Source: CAZLIC01 sp964559535 (GTDB lineage Bacteria; Pseudomonadota; Alphaproteobacteria; Rhodobacterales; Rhodobacteraceae). From it: a stretch of 7,061 bases of DNA. The stretch is taken from positions 1 to 7,061 of the forward strand of contig CAZLIC010000135.1 of NCBI GenBank assembly GCA_964559535.1, read 5' to 3'. Under the pieces are notes generated by a model, which saw only the letters and a list, made by a program, of their open reading frames with translations, did not search any database and was not told where the DNA came from. Of the stretch, positions 1 through 6,969 are shown piece after piece. The translations under genes and the position numbers were made by a program. Position 1 is the stretch's first letter. Each line of letters starts with the position of its first letter.

Positions 1-570
<570 letters not shown>

Positions 571-618
571 CCTGTCTCCTCCCTGAGAGCGTGGGGCCAA
601 CCTCCAATCAGCCCGGAA

Positions 619-650
619 ACAATACCGCACATCTGGTGCGAGTCTGTCAA
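619..650 (-). promoter_or_regulatory. candidate sigma70-type promoter for the solute-binding protein gene
   Basis: Reading the minus strand, a perfect TTGACA (-35) lies at 650-645. A -10 hexamer can be drawn as GGTATT (626-621, 18-nt spacer, weak) or TATTGT (624-619, better match but 20-nt spacer). Transcription would give a 5' leader of roughly 40 nt before the ATG at 570. The -35 is convincing and the -10 is not, so the exact start is uncertain. Confidence 0.45.
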
Positions 651-665
651 ACTAATTCTTTAGTA

Positions 666-720
666 TTTTTCGCTTTGGCGCGATGCGAACATAAACGAAC
701 AGGAAGGTTGTTGTTTCGCA
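666..720. promoter_or_regulatory. candidate DeoR/GlpR-family operator cluster (TTCG repeats)
   Basis: The minus strand holds a direct repeat TGTTCG-TTTA-TGTTCG at 701-686, with the two TTCG cores 10 bp (one helical turn) apart. Two further TTTCG words flank it on the plus strand at 668-672 and 714-718. The half ATGTTCG is identical to half of the E. coli GlpR consensus (known pattern WATGTTCGWTAWCGAACATW), and DeoR-family regulators commonly read repeated TTCG words. Position upstream of a GlpV-like gene makes glycerol-responsive repression plausible. The cluster lies upstream of the best -35 (645-650) rather than across it, so either a second promoter exists here or the regulator acts from upstream. 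No regulator gene is visible in the window. Confidence 0.4.
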
Positions 721-837
721 GATGCAGCATTGCGCTGGCAGCATCGCGGAAAGCCGGCGCGCCGGAACGAACATTTCCTTGCAAGGCAGGCGGTTGCGCA
801 TTTTCCCCGGCACGGTTTCCGCCTAGGGTGCCCGGCC

Positions 838-1671
838 ATGACCCTGCCTTCCGCCCGTCTTGCCCCCCCGCCCGCGGCCCTTCACCGCGACGCCACCGCG
901 CGTCTGGGCCTTCCTGCGGAAACCGTCTGGCAGCCCCTGCACGGCGGTCGGGTGAACCGGCTGTGGCGCACGGGCGATGCGGTGGTCAAGCTGTACGACC
1001 CTGCCGGGGCCTCTGTGCTGTTCCCCAACAGCGCCAAGGACGAATCCCTGGCACTGCGCTTTGCCGCGCCGCACGGCCTTGCGCCCCGCCACCTGGCACA
1101 GGGGCAGGCCGAGGGAGCCGACTGGCTGGCCTGGGCGCATGCCCCCGGCACGCCGTGGCAGCACGACCCCGCCGTCCCCGCGCGGCTTCTGGCCCGCCTG
1201 CACGCGCTGCCCGCGCCGCCCGGCTTCCGCCGCCGCCCCGGCGGCAGCGCCGCCATCCTGGCCCAGGGCACGTCCATCGGCGCCCCCTGGCCCGCCCCGC
1301 CCGACCCCGTCGTCCCGCCCTGCCCCGCCCCGTCCCCGCTGCACGGCGACCCGGTGCCGGGCAACATCCTGACCGACGGCCCCCGCGCCCTGCTGATCGA
1401 CTGGCAATGCCCCGCCACCGGCGACCCGGCCGAAGACCTGGCCCTGTTCCTGTCGCCCGCCATGCAGGTTCTCTACCGCGGCGCGCCCCTGACCCCCGCC
1501 GAAACCGCCGAATTCCTTGCCGCCTACGGCAACCCTGCCAGCGTCGCCCGTTACCGCCTGCTTGCGCCGCTGCTGCACTGGCGCATCGCCGCGCACTGCG
1601 CCTGGCGCGCACGGCGGGGCGACCCCGGCTACGCCGACGCCGTGCAGGCCGAACACGCCGCCTGGGCCTGA
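838..1671 (+). CDS. phosphotransferase of the APH/choline-kinase fold, substrate unknown
   Basis: A 277-residue protein of the aminoglycoside phosphotransferase/choline kinase superfamily, expected to transfer ATP phosphate to a small-molecule hydroxyl in the cytoplasm. A probable N-lobe lysine is K51 in VVKLYDP, with a possible partner glutamate E69. The catalytic loop HGDPVPGN is at 169-176 (D171 base, N176 metal ligand). The metal-binding aspartate is D188 in LIDWQ. These are the standard landmarks, so the enzyme looks intact. The N-lobe is short and the stretch 122-168 is rich in Pro, Ala and Arg. ATG 838 is preferred over upstream in-frame starts because AGGGTG (825-830) sits 7 nt before it and upstream translation has no family character. 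The next gene starts 131 nt downstream on the same strand. The fold covers thiamine, choline, homoserine and aminoglycoside kinases; nothing here decides among them, and a resistance role should not be assumed. Confidence 0.75.
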   Translation: MTLPSARLAPPPAALHRDATARLGLPAETVWQPLHGGRVNRLWRTGDAVVKLYDPAGASVLFPNSAKDESLALRFAAPHGLAPRHLAQGQAEGADWLAWAHAPGTPWQHDPAVPARLLARLHALPAPPGFRRRPGGSAAILAQGTSIGAPWPAPPDPVVPPCPAPSPLHGDPVPGNILTDGPRALLIDWQCPATGDPAEDLALFLSPAMQVLYRGAPLTPAETAEFLAAYGNPASVARYRLLAPLLHWRIAAHCAWRARRGDPGYADAVQAEHAAWA

Positions 1672-1802
1672 CCGCCCTCCACGACCCCGCGCCATGGGCC
1701 GTCACGCCCCGGTCACCAGCTCTTATACCCAAAAGGCATGAACCCTGTAACCCGGAGTGCATCGCAGGCGAACAGGCCCGGGAACCGACGAAAGCGCCAC
1801 CC

Positions 1803-2723
1803 ATGCGACTGTTGCACCTGTTCGTTGCCTGCCTGCTGCTTGCCTTCGGCAGCCCCCATTCCGCCCGCTCCGAAACGCCGCAAACCCCCGACGTGCTGGT
1901 CCTGGGCGATTCGCAACTCAGCTTCGGCGCGGGTCGGGCCTTTGTCGACCTGCTGGGTTCCATGGCCGGGACCTGCGGGTTGGAACGGGACTTGACAACC
2001 GGCGTGATCGGCGTGCGCTCCAGCGCCATCCACAGCTGGACCGGCCGCACCCGGCAAGCCAAGTCCGCGATCTGCGACGTGGACCGCACCTGGCGGGTAA
2101 ATGCCGGGGTCTATGGCACCCTTTCGCAAGGGAAGAACCCCTATGTGCAGATCGGCAGCGACAGGAAGGGCCCCTTCGGCCTGTGCGCCTCGGGCCGGTC
2201 GCCACTGGAAATGCTGTTTGCCGATGGCTACTACCGCCCGCGTCTGGTGATCTTCTTCATGATGGGCAACGCGGCCGACCGCTGGGCCGGCAGCCCCGCG
2301 GCGGCGCGGCAGGACGTGGCCGCGCTGGCTGCCGACCTGCCACCGGGCCAGCCCTGCATCTTCATGACCTCCGCCCCCCCTTACGACCGCCGCACCGCCG
2401 ACCTGCGCCAAAAGGCACAGGACAATATCGCGCGCGCCTTTGCAGAATCGGACAGCCAATGCAGCTTCGTGCCCGGCATCACCGCTGCCACCATCCGCGA
2501 AAACCTGGGCAACCGCGCAAATTTCCGGCGTTCGGACACGGGGCGCGTCAAGGACCCCTACCATCCCACCGAACCGGCCGCCCGCCGGTTTCTGAAGCTG
2601 CAGCGCGCGGCCCTGTGCAAGGCCATCACGAAGCAGATAAAACAGGGGGCCGGACGGGGCGCGCGGGCAGAGGCTGAGACCAGGCCCGCCCCGGCAGCCC
2701 CGATGGCGGCCTACCCGGGTTAA
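1803..2723 (+). CDS. exported SGNH/GDSL-type hydrolase-like protein
   Basis: A 306-residue protein, probably periplasmic, of the SGNH/GDSL esterase/acyl-hydrolase type. Residues 1-23 form a signal peptide (RLLHLFVACLLLAF core, probable cleavage near ARS-E). Block I is VLVLGDSQLSFG at 31-42 with nucleophile candidate S37. MMGN at 153-156 fits the block III Asn (N156). DPYHPTE at 251-257 fits the block V DxxH with D251 and H254. Block II is not obvious. Six cysteines remain in the mature part (58, 91, 128, 185, 220, 272), an even number compatible with three disulfides. The tail after about 280 is low-complexity Gly/Ala/Arg/Pro. ATG 1803 is the only start that places the signal peptide at the N-terminus; no clear Shine-Dalgarno precedes it. 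The 131-nt gap upstream (1672-1802) holds only a weak TATACC (1724-1729) as a possible -10. Substrate is unknown: lipid, polysaccharide acetyl and peptidoglycan esters are all possible. Confidence 0.72.
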   Translation: MRLLHLFVACLLLAFGSPHSARSETPQTPDVLVLGDSQLSFGAGRAFVDLLGSMAGTCGLERDLTTGVIGVRSSAIHSWTGRTRQAKSAICDVDRTWRVNAGVYGTLSQGKNPYVQIGSDRKGPFGLCASGRSPLEMLFADGYYRPRLVIFFMMGNAADRWAGSPAAARQDVAALAADLPPGQPCIFMTSAPPYDRRTADLRQKAQDNIARAFAESDSQCSFVPGITAATIRENLGNRANFRRSDTGRVKDPYHPTEPAARRFLKLQRAALCKAITKQIKQGAGRGARAEAETRPAPAAPMAAYPG

Positions 2724-4246
2724 ATCAGCGTGCCCACGGCCACACCGGCCAACGCCACCGCAGCCCCGGCAGCGAACCACAGCGCTGCGATCCAGGGCCT
2801 GCGCGGCGGCGCGGTAGGCGGCGGGGCGGGCCGCAGCAGCCGCTCTTCCACCAGCCCCGGCAGCTTCGGGCCGAACCGCATCAGCACCAGCGCCGTGCGC
2901 CCCAGATCGCGCAGCAGCGCCTTCGGCCCCACGTTGTCGGCAATGTAGCCCTCGACCACGGGCCGCGCGACCGTCCAGATGTTCACCTGCGGGTCCAGCG
3001 ACCGCGCCACGCCCTCGACCACCACCATCGTGCGCTGCAGCAGGATCAGCTCGGTGCGCGTCTGCATCCCGAACCGCTCCGTCACCTCGAACAGATAGGC
3101 CAAGAGCCGCGCCATCGAGATGCGGTTGGCATCCATCCCGAAGATGGGCTCTCCCACCACCCGCAGCGCGCGCGCGAACTCGTCGATGTCGCGGTCGGCA
3201 GGCACATAGCCCGCCTCGAAATGCACCTCGGCCACGCGGCGATAGTCGCGGCGGATGAAGCCCATCAGGATTTCCGCATAGACCCGGCGGGTATAGTCAT
3301 CCAAGCGGCCCATGATGCCGAAGTCATAGGCGACAATGTCCCCGTCCGACGCGACCTTCAGGTTGCCCTGGTGCATGTCGGCGTGGAAATAGCCGTCGCG
3401 CAGCGCGTGGCTCAGGAATAGCTGCAGCACCCGCCCCGCCAGTTCGCGCCGGTCATGGCCCGCCGCGTCCAGCGCATCGTTGTCGGCCATCGACAGGCCC
3501 TCGACCCAGCCGATGGTCATCACCTGCCGCCCCGACAGGTGCCACACCGGCACCGGCACGCGGAACCCCTTGTCCTTCGCGGTGTTCGCCGCGAATTCCG
3601 CCGCCGCGGCGCTCTCCAGCCGCAGGTCCAGTTCGCCCATCACCACGCCTTCGAAATGCGCGATCACTTCCATCGGGCGCAGGCGGCGGGCCATGGGCGC
3701 CAGCGTCTGGATCGTCCAGGCGGTCAGGTAGAAGGCGTCGATGTCGCGGCGGAAGGCCCGCGCAATGCCCGGCCGCAGCACCTTGACCGCCACCTCCCGC
3801 CCGCCTTCGGCCAGCCGCGCATGATGCACCTGCGCGATTGAGGCGGCGGCGACCGGTTCGGAGAATTCGGCAAAGCTTTCGTCCACATGCACGCCCAGAT
3901 CGGCCTCGACCATGTCGCGCGCGGTGGCGGTGGGAAACGGTGGCAGCTTGTCCTGCAGGTACTTCAGCTGCTGCGCCAGTTCATCGCCCACAATGTCGGG
4001 GCGGGTCGACAGGATCTGGCCGAACTTGATGTAGGCCGGGCCAAGCGCCGTCAGCGCGCGGGTGACGGGCGGCAGCGCCGGGTCGCCACGGTGGCCCAGC
4101 CACTTGAACGGCCAGCCCAGCACGCGGGCCACGGCGCGCAGCCCGGTCGGCGCCTCGAAGGCCGCCAAAAGCACGCCGATGGCGCCGGTGCGTTCCAGCG
4201 TGGCCAGCGTGCGCACGAGGCGGACAATATTGTGCGGGCCCCTCAT
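2720..4246 (-). CDS. ubiB: UbiB, ubiquinone biosynthesis atypical kinase/ATPase
   Basis: A 508-residue member of the ABC1/ADCK/UbiB atypical kinase family, needed for aerobic ubiquinone synthesis. It is thought to act as a membrane-associated ATPase supporting the Ubi enzyme complex rather than as a classical protein kinase. The family hallmarks are all present: the KxGQ motif in AYIKFGQILSTRPD (K74, G76, Q77), the Ala-rich nucleotide loop VAAASIAQVH (132-141), lysine K155 in VAVKVLRPG, the catalytic loop HADMHQGN (288-295, D290 and N295) and the metal-binding YDFG (307-310). The C-terminus carries a Pro/Arg-rich linker, then one hydrophobic segment at about 483-507, the usual UbiB membrane anchor. 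Length matches the family. It begins 7 nt after the ubiE stop with no strong ribosome site of its own, which suggests one transcript and possible translational coupling. It overlaps the end of the convergent SGNH gene by 4 bases. Confidence 0.96.
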   Translation of the reverse strand: MRGPHNIVRLVRTLATLERTGAIGVLLAAFEAPTGLRAVARVLGWPFKWLGHRGDPALPPVTRALTALGPAYIKFGQILSTRPDIVGDELAQQLKYLQDKLPPFPTATARDMVEADLGVHVDESFAEFSEPVAAASIAQVHHARLAEGGREVAVKVLRPGIARAFRRDIDAFYLTAWTIQTLAPMARRLRPMEVIAHFEGVVMGELDLRLESAAAAEFAANTAKDKGFRVPVPVWHLSGRQVMTIGWVEGLSMADNDALDAAGHDRRELAGRVLQLFLSHALRDGYFHADMHQGNLKVASDGDIVAYDFGIMGRLDDYTRRVYAEILMGFIRRDYRRVAEVHFEAGYVPADRDIDEFARALRVVGEPIFGMDANRISMARLLAYLFEVTERFGMQTRTELILLQRTMVVVEGVARSLDPQVNIWTVARPVVEGYIADNVGPKALLRDLGRTALVLMRFGPKLPGLVEERLLRPAPPPTAPPRRPWIAALWFAAGAAVALAGVAVGTLI

Positions 4247-4253
4247 CCGCCGG

Positions 4254-5018
4254 TCACAGCTTCCAGCCCGAATGCAGGCAGGCCACGCCCATCGTCAGGT
4301 TGCGGTACTTCACCTGCCCGAACCCGGCAGCGCGGATCATGCCCGCGAACGAGTCCTGATCGGGGAACTTGCGGATCGATTCCACCAGGTACTGATAGCT
4401 TTCCCGGTCCCCCGCCACGACCTGCCCCATCACCGGGATCACGTTGAACGAATAGCGGTCGTAGGCCCATTGCATCAGGTCGTTCGGAATGCGGCTGAAC
4501 TCCAGCACCATCAGCCGCCCGCCCGGCCGCAGCACGCGGTACGCCTCGCGCAGCGCATCGGGAATGCGGGTCACGTTCCGGATGCCGAAGGAAATGGTGT
4601 ACACGTCGAAGCTGTTGTCGGGAAACGGCAGCGCCATCGCATCGCCTGCCACCCAGGTCAGCCGGTCGGCCATGTTCCCGGCCTCGGCGCGCTTGCGCCC
4701 CTCGACCAGCATCCCTTCGGTCATGTCCAGCACAGTGGCCGTGGCGCCGGCCGCGCGGCGCAGGAAGCGGAAGGCAATGTCGCCGGTGCCGCCCGCCACG
4801 TCCAGCAGGCGCTGGCCGGGCCGCGGCGCCAGCCAGTCCATCATCGCATTCTTCCACAGCCGGTGCACGCCGCCCGACATCAGGTCGTTCATCAGGTCAT
4901 AGCGGCCGGCCACGCGCGAAAACACGCCGTGCACCATCCCCGCCTTCTCGCCTTCGGGAACCGTGCGGAACCCGAAATGCGTCGTGCCCCCGCCTTTGCC
5001 CAACGTATCGTCGTCCAT
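4254..5018 (-). CDS. ubiE: UbiE, bifunctional demethylmenaquinone/2-methoxy-6-polyprenyl-1,4-benzoquinol C-methyltransferase
   Basis: A 254-residue SAM-dependent methyltransferase that adds the C-methyl group to the quinone ring in ubiquinone (and, in organisms that have it, menaquinone) synthesis. The first UbiE/COQ5 signature is YDLMNDLMSGGVHRLW at 40-55. The SAM-binding motif I is LLDVAGGTGDIA at 71-82. The second signature is RVLRPGGRLMVLEFS at 161-175. Length is typical. ATG 5018 is chosen because it gives the family N-terminus and is preceded by AAGGGG and AGGG purine stretches; the longer in-frame extension to 5162 reads through the promoter region and looks non-coding. It is the first gene of the ubiE-ubiB pair and diverges from mutM across 155 nt. 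Ubiquinone is the likely product given the neighbouring ubiB; a menaquinone role cannot be judged here. Confidence 0.96.
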   Translation of the reverse strand: MDDDTLGKGGGTTHFGFRTVPEGEKAGMVHGVFSRVAGRYDLMNDLMSGGVHRLWKNAMMDWLAPRPGQRLLDVAGGTGDIAFRFLRRAAGATATVLDMTEGMLVEGRKRAEAGNMADRLTWVAGDAMALPFPDNSFDVYTISFGIRNVTRIPDALREAYRVLRPGGRLMVLEFSRIPNDLMQWAYDRYSFNVIPVMGQVVAGDRESYQYLVESIRKFPDQDSFAGMIRAAGFGQVKYRNLTMGVACLHSGWKL

Positions 5019-5076
5019 CACCCTGCCCCTTGAAGGCCCGCCCGCGGGGATACACGGGTTCTGCAGGCCATGGAAC

Positions 5077-5104
5077 CAGATAGGTCCGCGCGGCAGCGCG
5101 GCAA
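5077..5104 (-). promoter_or_regulatory. candidate promoter for ubiE-ubiB
   Basis: On the minus strand TTGCCG (5104-5099) and TATCTG (5082-5077) are separated by 16 nt and lie about 60 nt upstream of the ubiE start. Both hexamers are partial matches to sigma70 consensus. The rest of the divergent ubiE-mutM region (5019-5173) is G+C-rich, and no clear plus-strand promoter for mutM could be picked. Confidence 0.3.
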
Positions 5105-5173
5105 AGGGCCACTTGCCCACATCCCCTTGCCACCGCGCCCGCAAAGCCCGACCAAGGGCCAAGGAGACGCGCG

Positions 5174-6013
5174 ATGCCCGAACTGCCCGAAGTCGAAACC
5201 GTCCGCCGCGGCCTGCTGCCGGTGATGGAAGGCGCCACCATCGCCCGGGCCGACGTGAACCGGCCCGACCTGCGCTGGCCCCTGCCCGACCGCATGGCAG
5301 AACGTTTGACCGGCGCCACCGTCACCGCGCTGCGGCGCCGCTCGAAATACCTGCTGGCCGACTTGTCCACGGGCGAAACGCTCCTGTGGCACCTCGGCAT
5401 GTCGGGCCGCGTGCTGGTGTCGGGCGCCTTGCTGGGCCAGTTCCACCACGACCATCCCGCGCCCGAAAAGCACGACCACGTGGTCTTCCACATGGGCAAT
5501 GGCGCCCGCGTCACCTTCAACGACGCCCGCCGCTTCGGCGCAATGGACCTGTTTCCCACCGAAGGCACCCACCCGCTGCTGGCGGCCCTTGGCCCCGAAC
5601 CGCTGGGCAACGCCTTCTCGGAAGACCACCTTGCCACCCGCCTGCAGGGCAAGCTGACACCGGTGAAGTCCGCCCTTCTTGATCAGACGGTCGTCGCCGG
5701 GCTTGGCAACATCTACGTCTCCGAGGCGCTGTTCCGTGCCCGCATCTCGCCGCGTCGCCTGGCCGGCAACCTCGGCCCCCGCCGCATCGCCCGCCTGGTG
5801 CCCGCCATCCGCGATACGCTCACCGAGGCCATCGCCGCCGGCGGGTCTTCCCTGCGCGACCACCGGCAGACCAGCGGAGAGCTCGGCTACTTCCAGCATT
5901 CCTTCCGCGTCTATGGCCGCGAAGGCGCCCCTTGCCCAACCTGCGCAACGGCGGTGGAACGCATCGTGCAGTCCGGCCGGTCGTCCTTCTTCTGCCCAGG
6001 CTGCCAGAGGTAA
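5174..6013 (+). CDS. mutM: MutM (Fpg), formamidopyrimidine-DNA glycosylase / AP lyase
   Basis: A 279-residue base-excision repair enzyme that removes 8-oxoguanine and formamidopyrimidines and cleaves the resulting abasic site. The N-terminus MPELPEVETVRRGL is diagnostic: Pro2 becomes the catalytic N-terminal proline after Met removal, and Glu3 follows. K58 (RRSKYLL; Lys57 in mature numbering) is the conserved active-site lysine. LGMSGR (74-79) and DARRFG (117-122) supply the helix-inserting Met and Arg/Phe wedge. GLGNIYVSEALF (176-187) holds the helix-two-turn-helix Asn. The C-terminal zinc finger is C254-x2-C257-x16-C274-x2-C277, including the GRSSFFCPGCQ ending. ATG 5174 is fixed by the catalytic N-terminus and by a good AAGGAG (5161-5166) 7 nt upstream. 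It diverges from ubiE, and the hydratase gene starts 74 nt downstream. The enzyme appears full length with no missing residue. Confidence 0.97.
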   Translation: MPELPEVETVRRGLLPVMEGATIARADVNRPDLRWPLPDRMAERLTGATVTALRRRSKYLLADLSTGETLLWHLGMSGRVLVSGALLGQFHHDHPAPEKHDHVVFHMGNGARVTFNDARRFGAMDLFPTEGTHPLLAALGPEPLGNAFSEDHLATRLQGKLTPVKSALLDQTVVAGLGNIYVSEALFRARISPRRLAGNLGPRRIARLVPAIRDTLTEAIAAGGSSLRDHRQTSGELGYFQHSFRVYGREGAPCPTCATAVERIVQSGRSSFFCPGCQR

Positions 6014-6019
6014 TGGCAG
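6001..6019 (+). repeat. short inverted repeat over the mutM stop codon
   Basis: CTGCCA (6001-6006) and TGGCAG (6014-6019) are perfect inverted arms around a 7-nt loop that contains the TAA stop of mutM. No T-run follows, so this is not a standard intrinsic terminator. It may be chance or a weak RNA hairpin between mutM and the hydratase gene. Confidence 0.3.
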
Positions 6020-6026
6020 AGGTGAC

Positions 6027-6054
6027 TTGATCCCGCCGCCCCCGGTGCTAGGAG
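6027..6054 (+). promoter_or_regulatory. candidate promoter for the enoyl-CoA hydratase gene
   Basis: TTGATC (6027-6032) is a good -35 match, and TAGGAG (6049-6054) lies 16 nt downstream as a weak -10. Together they sit just after the mutM stop and 33 nt before the hydratase ATG. If real, the hydratase can be transcribed independently of mutM. Confidence 0.35.
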
Positions 6055-6087
6055 TCCGCGGCAGTGCCGCAGCACACGGGGAACACA

Positions 6088-6864
6088 ATGGCCTACGAGA
6101 CACTGATCGTCGAGGTCGAGGACTATGTGGCGCTGATCCGGCTGAACCGGCCCGATGCGCTGAATGCGCTGAACGCAAGGCTGATGTCCGAACTTGCCGC
6201 GGCCCTGACCGCGGCCGAGGCGAATGACAGGGTGCGTTGCATCGTCATCACCGGGTCCGACAAGGCCTTTGCCGCCGGCGCTGACATCCGCGAGATGGCC
6301 GGCCAGAGTTTTGTCGACGTCTTCGGCAACGATTTCCTCGTGTCCGACGTGGAAGCCGTGCTGCGCGTGCGCAAGCCGGTGATCGCCGCCGTGGCGGGCT
6401 ATGCACTGGGCGGCGGGTGCGAACTGGCCATGATGTGCGACTTCATCATTGCCGCCGATACCGCGAAGTTCGGCCAGCCCGAGGTGAACCTGGGCGTCAT
6501 CCCCGGCATGGGCGGCACGCAGCGGCTGGCGCGCTTTGTGGGCAAGGCCAAGGCGATGGACATGAACCTGACAGGCCGCTTCATGGACGCGGCCGAGGCC
6601 GAACGCTGCGGCCTTGTCAGCCGCGTGGTGCCTGCGAAGTCGCTCATGGAAGAGGCAATGAAAGCCGCGCAGAAGGTGGCCGAGAAAAGCCAGATCGCCG
6701 TCATGGCGGCAAAAGAGGCCGTCAACCGCGCCTTCGAGGTGCCGCTGCGCGAAGGCCTTTTGTTCGAACGCCGCCTGTTCCACGCGATGTTTGCCACCGA
6801 AGACCAGAAGGAAGGCATGGCTGCTTTCGTCGAGAAGCGTCAGGCCCAGTTCCGCGACCGGTAG
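6088..6864 (+). CDS. enoyl-CoA hydratase (crotonase family)
   Basis: A 258-residue crotonase-superfamily enzyme that hydrates trans-2-enoyl-CoA to 3-hydroxyacyl-CoA, as in beta-oxidation or short-chain acyl-CoA catabolism in the cytoplasm. The core resembles mammalian short-chain enoyl-CoA hydratase: the oxyanion-hole segments AFAAGADI (61-68) and LGGGCELAMMCD (107-118), and both catalytic glutamates, E112 (in GGCELAM) and E132 (in FGQPEVNLG), corresponding to rat Glu144 and Glu164. IPGMGGTQRL follows as usual. Presence of both glutamates favours a true hydratase over isomerase or decarboxylase relatives. ATG 6088 gives the standard MAYETLIVEVEDYVALIRLN start and has CGGGGAA (6077-6083) upstream; a GTG at 6064 would add eight residues of no family character. 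Neighbour synteny (mutM before; rpsT and dnaA commonly after, in relatives) is typical of Rhodobacteraceae. Exact chain-length preference cannot be read. Confidence 0.95.
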   Translation: MAYETLIVEVEDYVALIRLNRPDALNALNARLMSELAAALTAAEANDRVRCIVITGSDKAFAAGADIREMAGQSFVDVFGNDFLVSDVEAVLRVRKPVIAAVAGYALGGGCELAMMCDFIIAADTAKFGQPEVNLGVIPGMGGTQRLARFVGKAKAMDMNLTGRFMDAAEAERCGLVSRVVPAKSLMEEAMKAAQKVAEKSQIAVMAAKEAVNRAFEVPLREGLLFERRLFHAMFATEDQKEGMAAFVEKRQAQFRDR

Positions 6865-6917
6865 CGTCAGCCGACGTACCGAAGGCACGGGCGAGACGGA
6901 TGATGCAGGTTGCGATG

Positions 6918-6969
6918 GTAAGCAATGCGGACGGAATGGACATCCGCGATACGCTTACAGGCTTTTCTT
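6918..6969 (+). terminator. candidate intrinsic terminator after the enoyl-CoA hydratase gene
   Basis: An imperfect hairpin has an outer stem GTAAGC (6918-6923) / GCTTAC (6953-6958) and an inner stem GCGGA (6927-6931) / TCCGC (6943-6947). The internal loop is asymmetric and the apical loop is 11 nt. The tail AGGCTTTTCTT (6959-6969) is T-rich on the plus strand. It lies 53 nt beyond the hydratase stop and would terminate plus-strand transcription. The bulged stem and interrupted T-tract make it a moderate candidate. Confidence 0.4.

Noticed and set aside
821..830. GCCTAGGGTG as a -10 element for the kinase gene
   Set aside because: No convincing -35 lies at the right distance (TTGCGC at 794-799 is 24 nt away). 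The AGGGTG part is better explained as a weak ribosome binding site.
591..2723. Very long plus-strand open frame (710 codons) spanning the kinase gene and the SGNH gene
   Set aside because: The first two thirds is an Arg/Pro/Ala-rich out-of-frame reading of the kinase gene, a common effect in high-G+C DNA. Only the part from ATG 1803 has a signal peptide and catalytic motifs.
4062..5033. Long plus-strand frame antisense to ubiE
   Set aside because: It mirrors the ubiE codons, is rich in His, Arg and Pro, and shows no recognisable motif. UbiE on the other strand has both family signatures.
5018..6178. Long minus-strand frame antisense to mutM
   Set aside because: Shadow of the mutM coding frame. 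MutM has all catalytic and zinc-binding residues on the plus strand.
5911..6888. Long minus-strand frame antisense to the enoyl-CoA hydratase gene
   Set aside because: Shadow frame with no family character. The plus-strand hydratase is complete and canonical.
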